A DNA stretch of 64,000 nucleotides from Fulvia fulva (taxonomy: Eukaryota > Ascomycota > Dothideomycetes > Mycosphaerellales > Mycosphaerellaceae). A program made the translations under genes and the position numbers. The notes under the pieces are model-generated. The model made no database searches. It was not told where the DNA came from and worked only from the letters and a program-made list of their open reading frames with translations. Of this stretch, positions 61,944 to 64,000 are shown one piece after another (position 1 is the stretch's first letter; each line of letters starts with the position of its first letter). The stretch is from positions 620,001-684,000 of the forward strand of contig NC_063022.1 of NCBI RefSeq assembly GCF_020509005.1, written 5' to 3'.

Positions 61944-63418
61944 TTAGAGCGCGTAATCTATAACTCCTGTCAGTGAACATCAACAAATAGATCCCACAAG
62001 CGTCACAAACCTCGAACGGTTGGCTCTCCAGTCACGGGAGGTCCTCCTTCCAACAAAAGCGTCACAGCCGAGAGAACGATCGCATTCTCCGTCAACTTCA
62101 GACTTGCAAGATTCAATCCAGCCGTGAGGTAGTCCTCGCACACATCCTCCGAGATCCTCTCGACCCTCCCAGGACCCTCATGTGACAGAGCGTCCACGAG
62201 GAGCGCATACGTGATCAGATTGTAGAGTACGCCCTGGTCGTGATCAGTCTGGAGCTTTATGAATTACACTTCTTGGACACTCACAGCATGACCATAATAC
62301 CCTCCCGCCGGCTGACCAGAACATATCTCCTGAACTTCATGGCTACTCACCCCAACACCCCTCTCATCCCGCAAAAACGCCGAAGCCTCCGTCCCCGACT
62401 GCGGCTGAACAATAACATCAAAGAGGCCCGAATGCACCGTAGTTGTCGGCACATACGCCGAATCCCCTCCGCCAGCTCGCAAAGCACTGACGAAGCTCGA
62501 GTTGAATGCCTGCTGGTAGTAAGATCTCGGGAACGGAACGTCAAGATTCGTTATCAGATTGGATATCGTCGTTCCCTTGTAGTCTGGAGAGAAGGCTACA
62601 ATGTCGGTGATCTGGCTCCGGATCGATGGCCAGTACTTCGTGGCCCACTGCGTGATGAAACCTCCCTGCGACCAGGCGCCGACGGCGATTTTCTGGTTAG
62701 TGATGGATGAGATGTAATTGATTGCGTAGGCGACGTACTCTGCATTGAGCTGAGAGTCGCCGTTGAGGTAGCCTGAGGTTGCAAGAATGCGTTAGCACTT
62801 GGCCATACTATGGATAAACGGTGTGGAGATCTCACCTGGTATGTTCAACCAGACCGGATCCGCGACACTCGAATTAACAAGCAACGGAATAAAATTGCCA
62901 GCAAAAGAAGTATACCCAGTATTCCCCGTACCAGGCACAAGCACAATCGGCTGCACCCCATCGCCATACCTGAACGTGGCGGGGATATGGATGGCAGCAC
63001 GTAACTGTGCTTCTGGAATGGAGTACGGGGCATCCTCAGAGCCCGCTAACGGATAAATCGAAGACTCAGGCTCGCGTTCATTGGTGTTATTCATACTATT
63101 CTCCTCCCCCGCAAAACCTTGCACGAAGTCGATCACATCAGCGAGCTTATCAGCTGCCAGCCCAGCCTCGACCAGATTCGTGGCAAGATCGATGAGGCTG
63201 GTTGGTTGTAGTGCTGCTATGTTGGAGAGGCTTCCGATGGCGGCGGAAATTGTAGTGGGGAGGATCGTGCTTGTGACCAGTGTGAGGTCTTTGAGCAGAC
63301 CGCCGATCAAGCCTCGCCGTTCGAGGAGTGCGTTGTTGTCAACATCCACTTCCGGCTTCACCGATGACGCGACGGCAACACTGGAGAGGATGGCCAGAAG
63401 GAGCCCATGAGGGCGCAT
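61944..63418 (-). CDS. Secreted CalB-like lipase (alpha/beta hydrolase)
   Basis: Exons 63418-62836, 62772-62285 and 62233 onward, ending either at 62003 (433 residues) or via a further intron 62010-61967 at 61944 (438 residues). MRPHGLLLAILSSVAVASS is a signal peptide, followed by a propeptide-like segment ending near LLERR. The catalytic part closely follows Candida antarctica lipase B: VPGTGNTGYTSF (oxyanion side), VGAWSQGGFITQW (nucleophile Ser), FSPDYKGT, VPTTTVHSGLFDVIVQPQ (acid Asp) and GYYGHAGVLYN (catalytic His). Splicing the 51-bp second intron is what completes the His loop. The substrate range is not predictable from sequence. No frame damage is seen. Confidence 0.85.
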
Positions 63419-63750
63419 TGCGGCAGGTTAGGTGGCTGCAAAGGTTGTGCTGCACTTTGGCGACTGGACGCTGCCGTCACTGGTACTTGATCAACAGAAG
63501 TAGCATAACTCTCGTGGTGTGTCTCGACAGTCATGCTGCCGCGTTAGTGATACTTGCCTCCTTTTAGCAAGTAGTGAGCGCTAGCAAAAATAATACGCCA
63601 TGCGAGACCCTCCTATTCGTAGAGCGAACCTGAATGTCTCGCGTTAATGTCGGTGTATCTCATCGCCAAGGCGGGCATCAGCATAGCGACACCTGTCGAC
63701 CGAGGTACCTATGGGGTTCTTGTAGCCTTTTCACGAGCGTTAAGTGTATT
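63419..63750. other. Intergenic region upstream of the last frame
   Basis: It is the 5' flank of the lipase gene and of the partial frame that follows. Nothing recognisable is seen. Confidence 0.35.
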
Positions 63751-64000
63751 ATGTTAGCGATCACGCATCTGACAGATCCCGAGGTGATTGAGAAGGTTGA
63801 AGTCTTTCATATGCTTTTCCGTGGTCTGTTCCGCCACCGAGCACCCCGTGCTCATGTTAAAGCATCATTCTTTTCATGTGAATTGGGCACAGCCATCCGC
63901 CTCCCTTCTGAGCATACTTACACGACTTACATGTTGGGTAAGGATGTGGACCCTGGACTTGAGGTGGTTGTTGAACAGGGTTGTTCTGAAGGCGTGCCGG
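63751..64000 (+). CDS. Start of an unrecognised protein, cut by the window edge
   Basis: The ATG at 63751 opens 83 codons that run off the window without a stop. The product begins MLAITHLTDPEVIEKVEVF and includes LFRHRAPRAH and LGKDVDPGLEVVVEQG. The residue mix is balanced, as in real coding sequence, but no domain is recognised. The third codon positions are less GC-rich than in neighbouring genes. Confidence 0.35.
   Translation, partial: MLAITHLTDPEVIEKVEVFHMLFRGLFRHRAPRAHVKASFFSCELGTAIRLPSEHTYTTYMLGKDVDPGLEVVVEQGCSEGVP

Noticed and set aside
1..64000. CRISPR arrays, insertion sequences, operons and phage-type elements
   Set aside because: Spliced genes show nuclear fungal DNA; no spaced repeats, transposase or integrase genes, or long terminal repeat pairs were found.

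Overview
The window is fungal nuclear DNA. Nearly every gene is split by 44-70 bp introns with GT...AG ends and a CTRAC-like branch site, and the gene content is that of a filamentous ascomycete (COG3, NUP42/AMO1, GPI1, SMC6, an SLN1-type hybrid histidine kinase, MDM35, an augmin subunit). Plant-polysaccharide enzymes, small secreted proteins and many short F-box-like proteins suggest a plant-associated Dothideomycete, perhaps near Mycosphaerellales. The class is inference; no species is claimed.

Layout. 1-1615: COG3 (minus, runs off the left edge). 3166-4312: a two-RRM RNA-binding protein. 4313-8466: a gene-poor stretch. 8467-10658: FG nucleoporin NUP42 (minus). 11320-13986: a small two-helix membrane protein ending 18 bp before the GPI1 start codon, same strand. 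14120-17678: five tandem minus-strand paralogues of 143-166 residues sharing an F-box-like 'LPxEhWSKIG' N-terminus; two more lie at 58784-60462. 18240-23707: a mitochondrial-type J protein, a putative F-box/leucine-rich protein and a Zn2Cys6 regulator. 23987-26610: a GH43-like gene and an F-box-like gene, each broken by one in-frame stop. 27071-35595: SMC6, a secreted Gly/Tyr-rich protein and the SLN1 kinase. 37243-38938: an intact rhamnogalacturonan lyase. 39190-42151: a 22-bp minisatellite, an F-box-like gene, a fragment of a paralogue, and MDM35. 42297-45432: a 5'-truncated GH95 relic and a 5'-truncated FAD-linked oxidase joined head to head. 46313-50290: phosphoglycerate mutase, a P450 relic, an HpcH/HpaI-family aldolase and a mitochondrial-type unknown. 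51585-63418: a small secreted protein, a Gln-rich repeat gene with three in-frame stops, an augmin HAUS1-like subunit, more F-box-like genes, a Cys-rich secreted candidate and a CalB-like lipase. 63751-64000: start of an unrecognised reading frame.

The window alternates between intact housekeeping genes and accessory genes, several of which are decaying by single nonsense changes, mostly C:G to T:A. Secreted carbohydrate-active enzymes are unevenly kept: PL4 looks intact, GH43 carries one stop, GH95 is truncated with two stops. The short 'WSKIG' protein family, with a conserved intron just before its motif, is the strongest candidate for an undescribed family. Gene models were spliced by eye and exon junctions are predictions.
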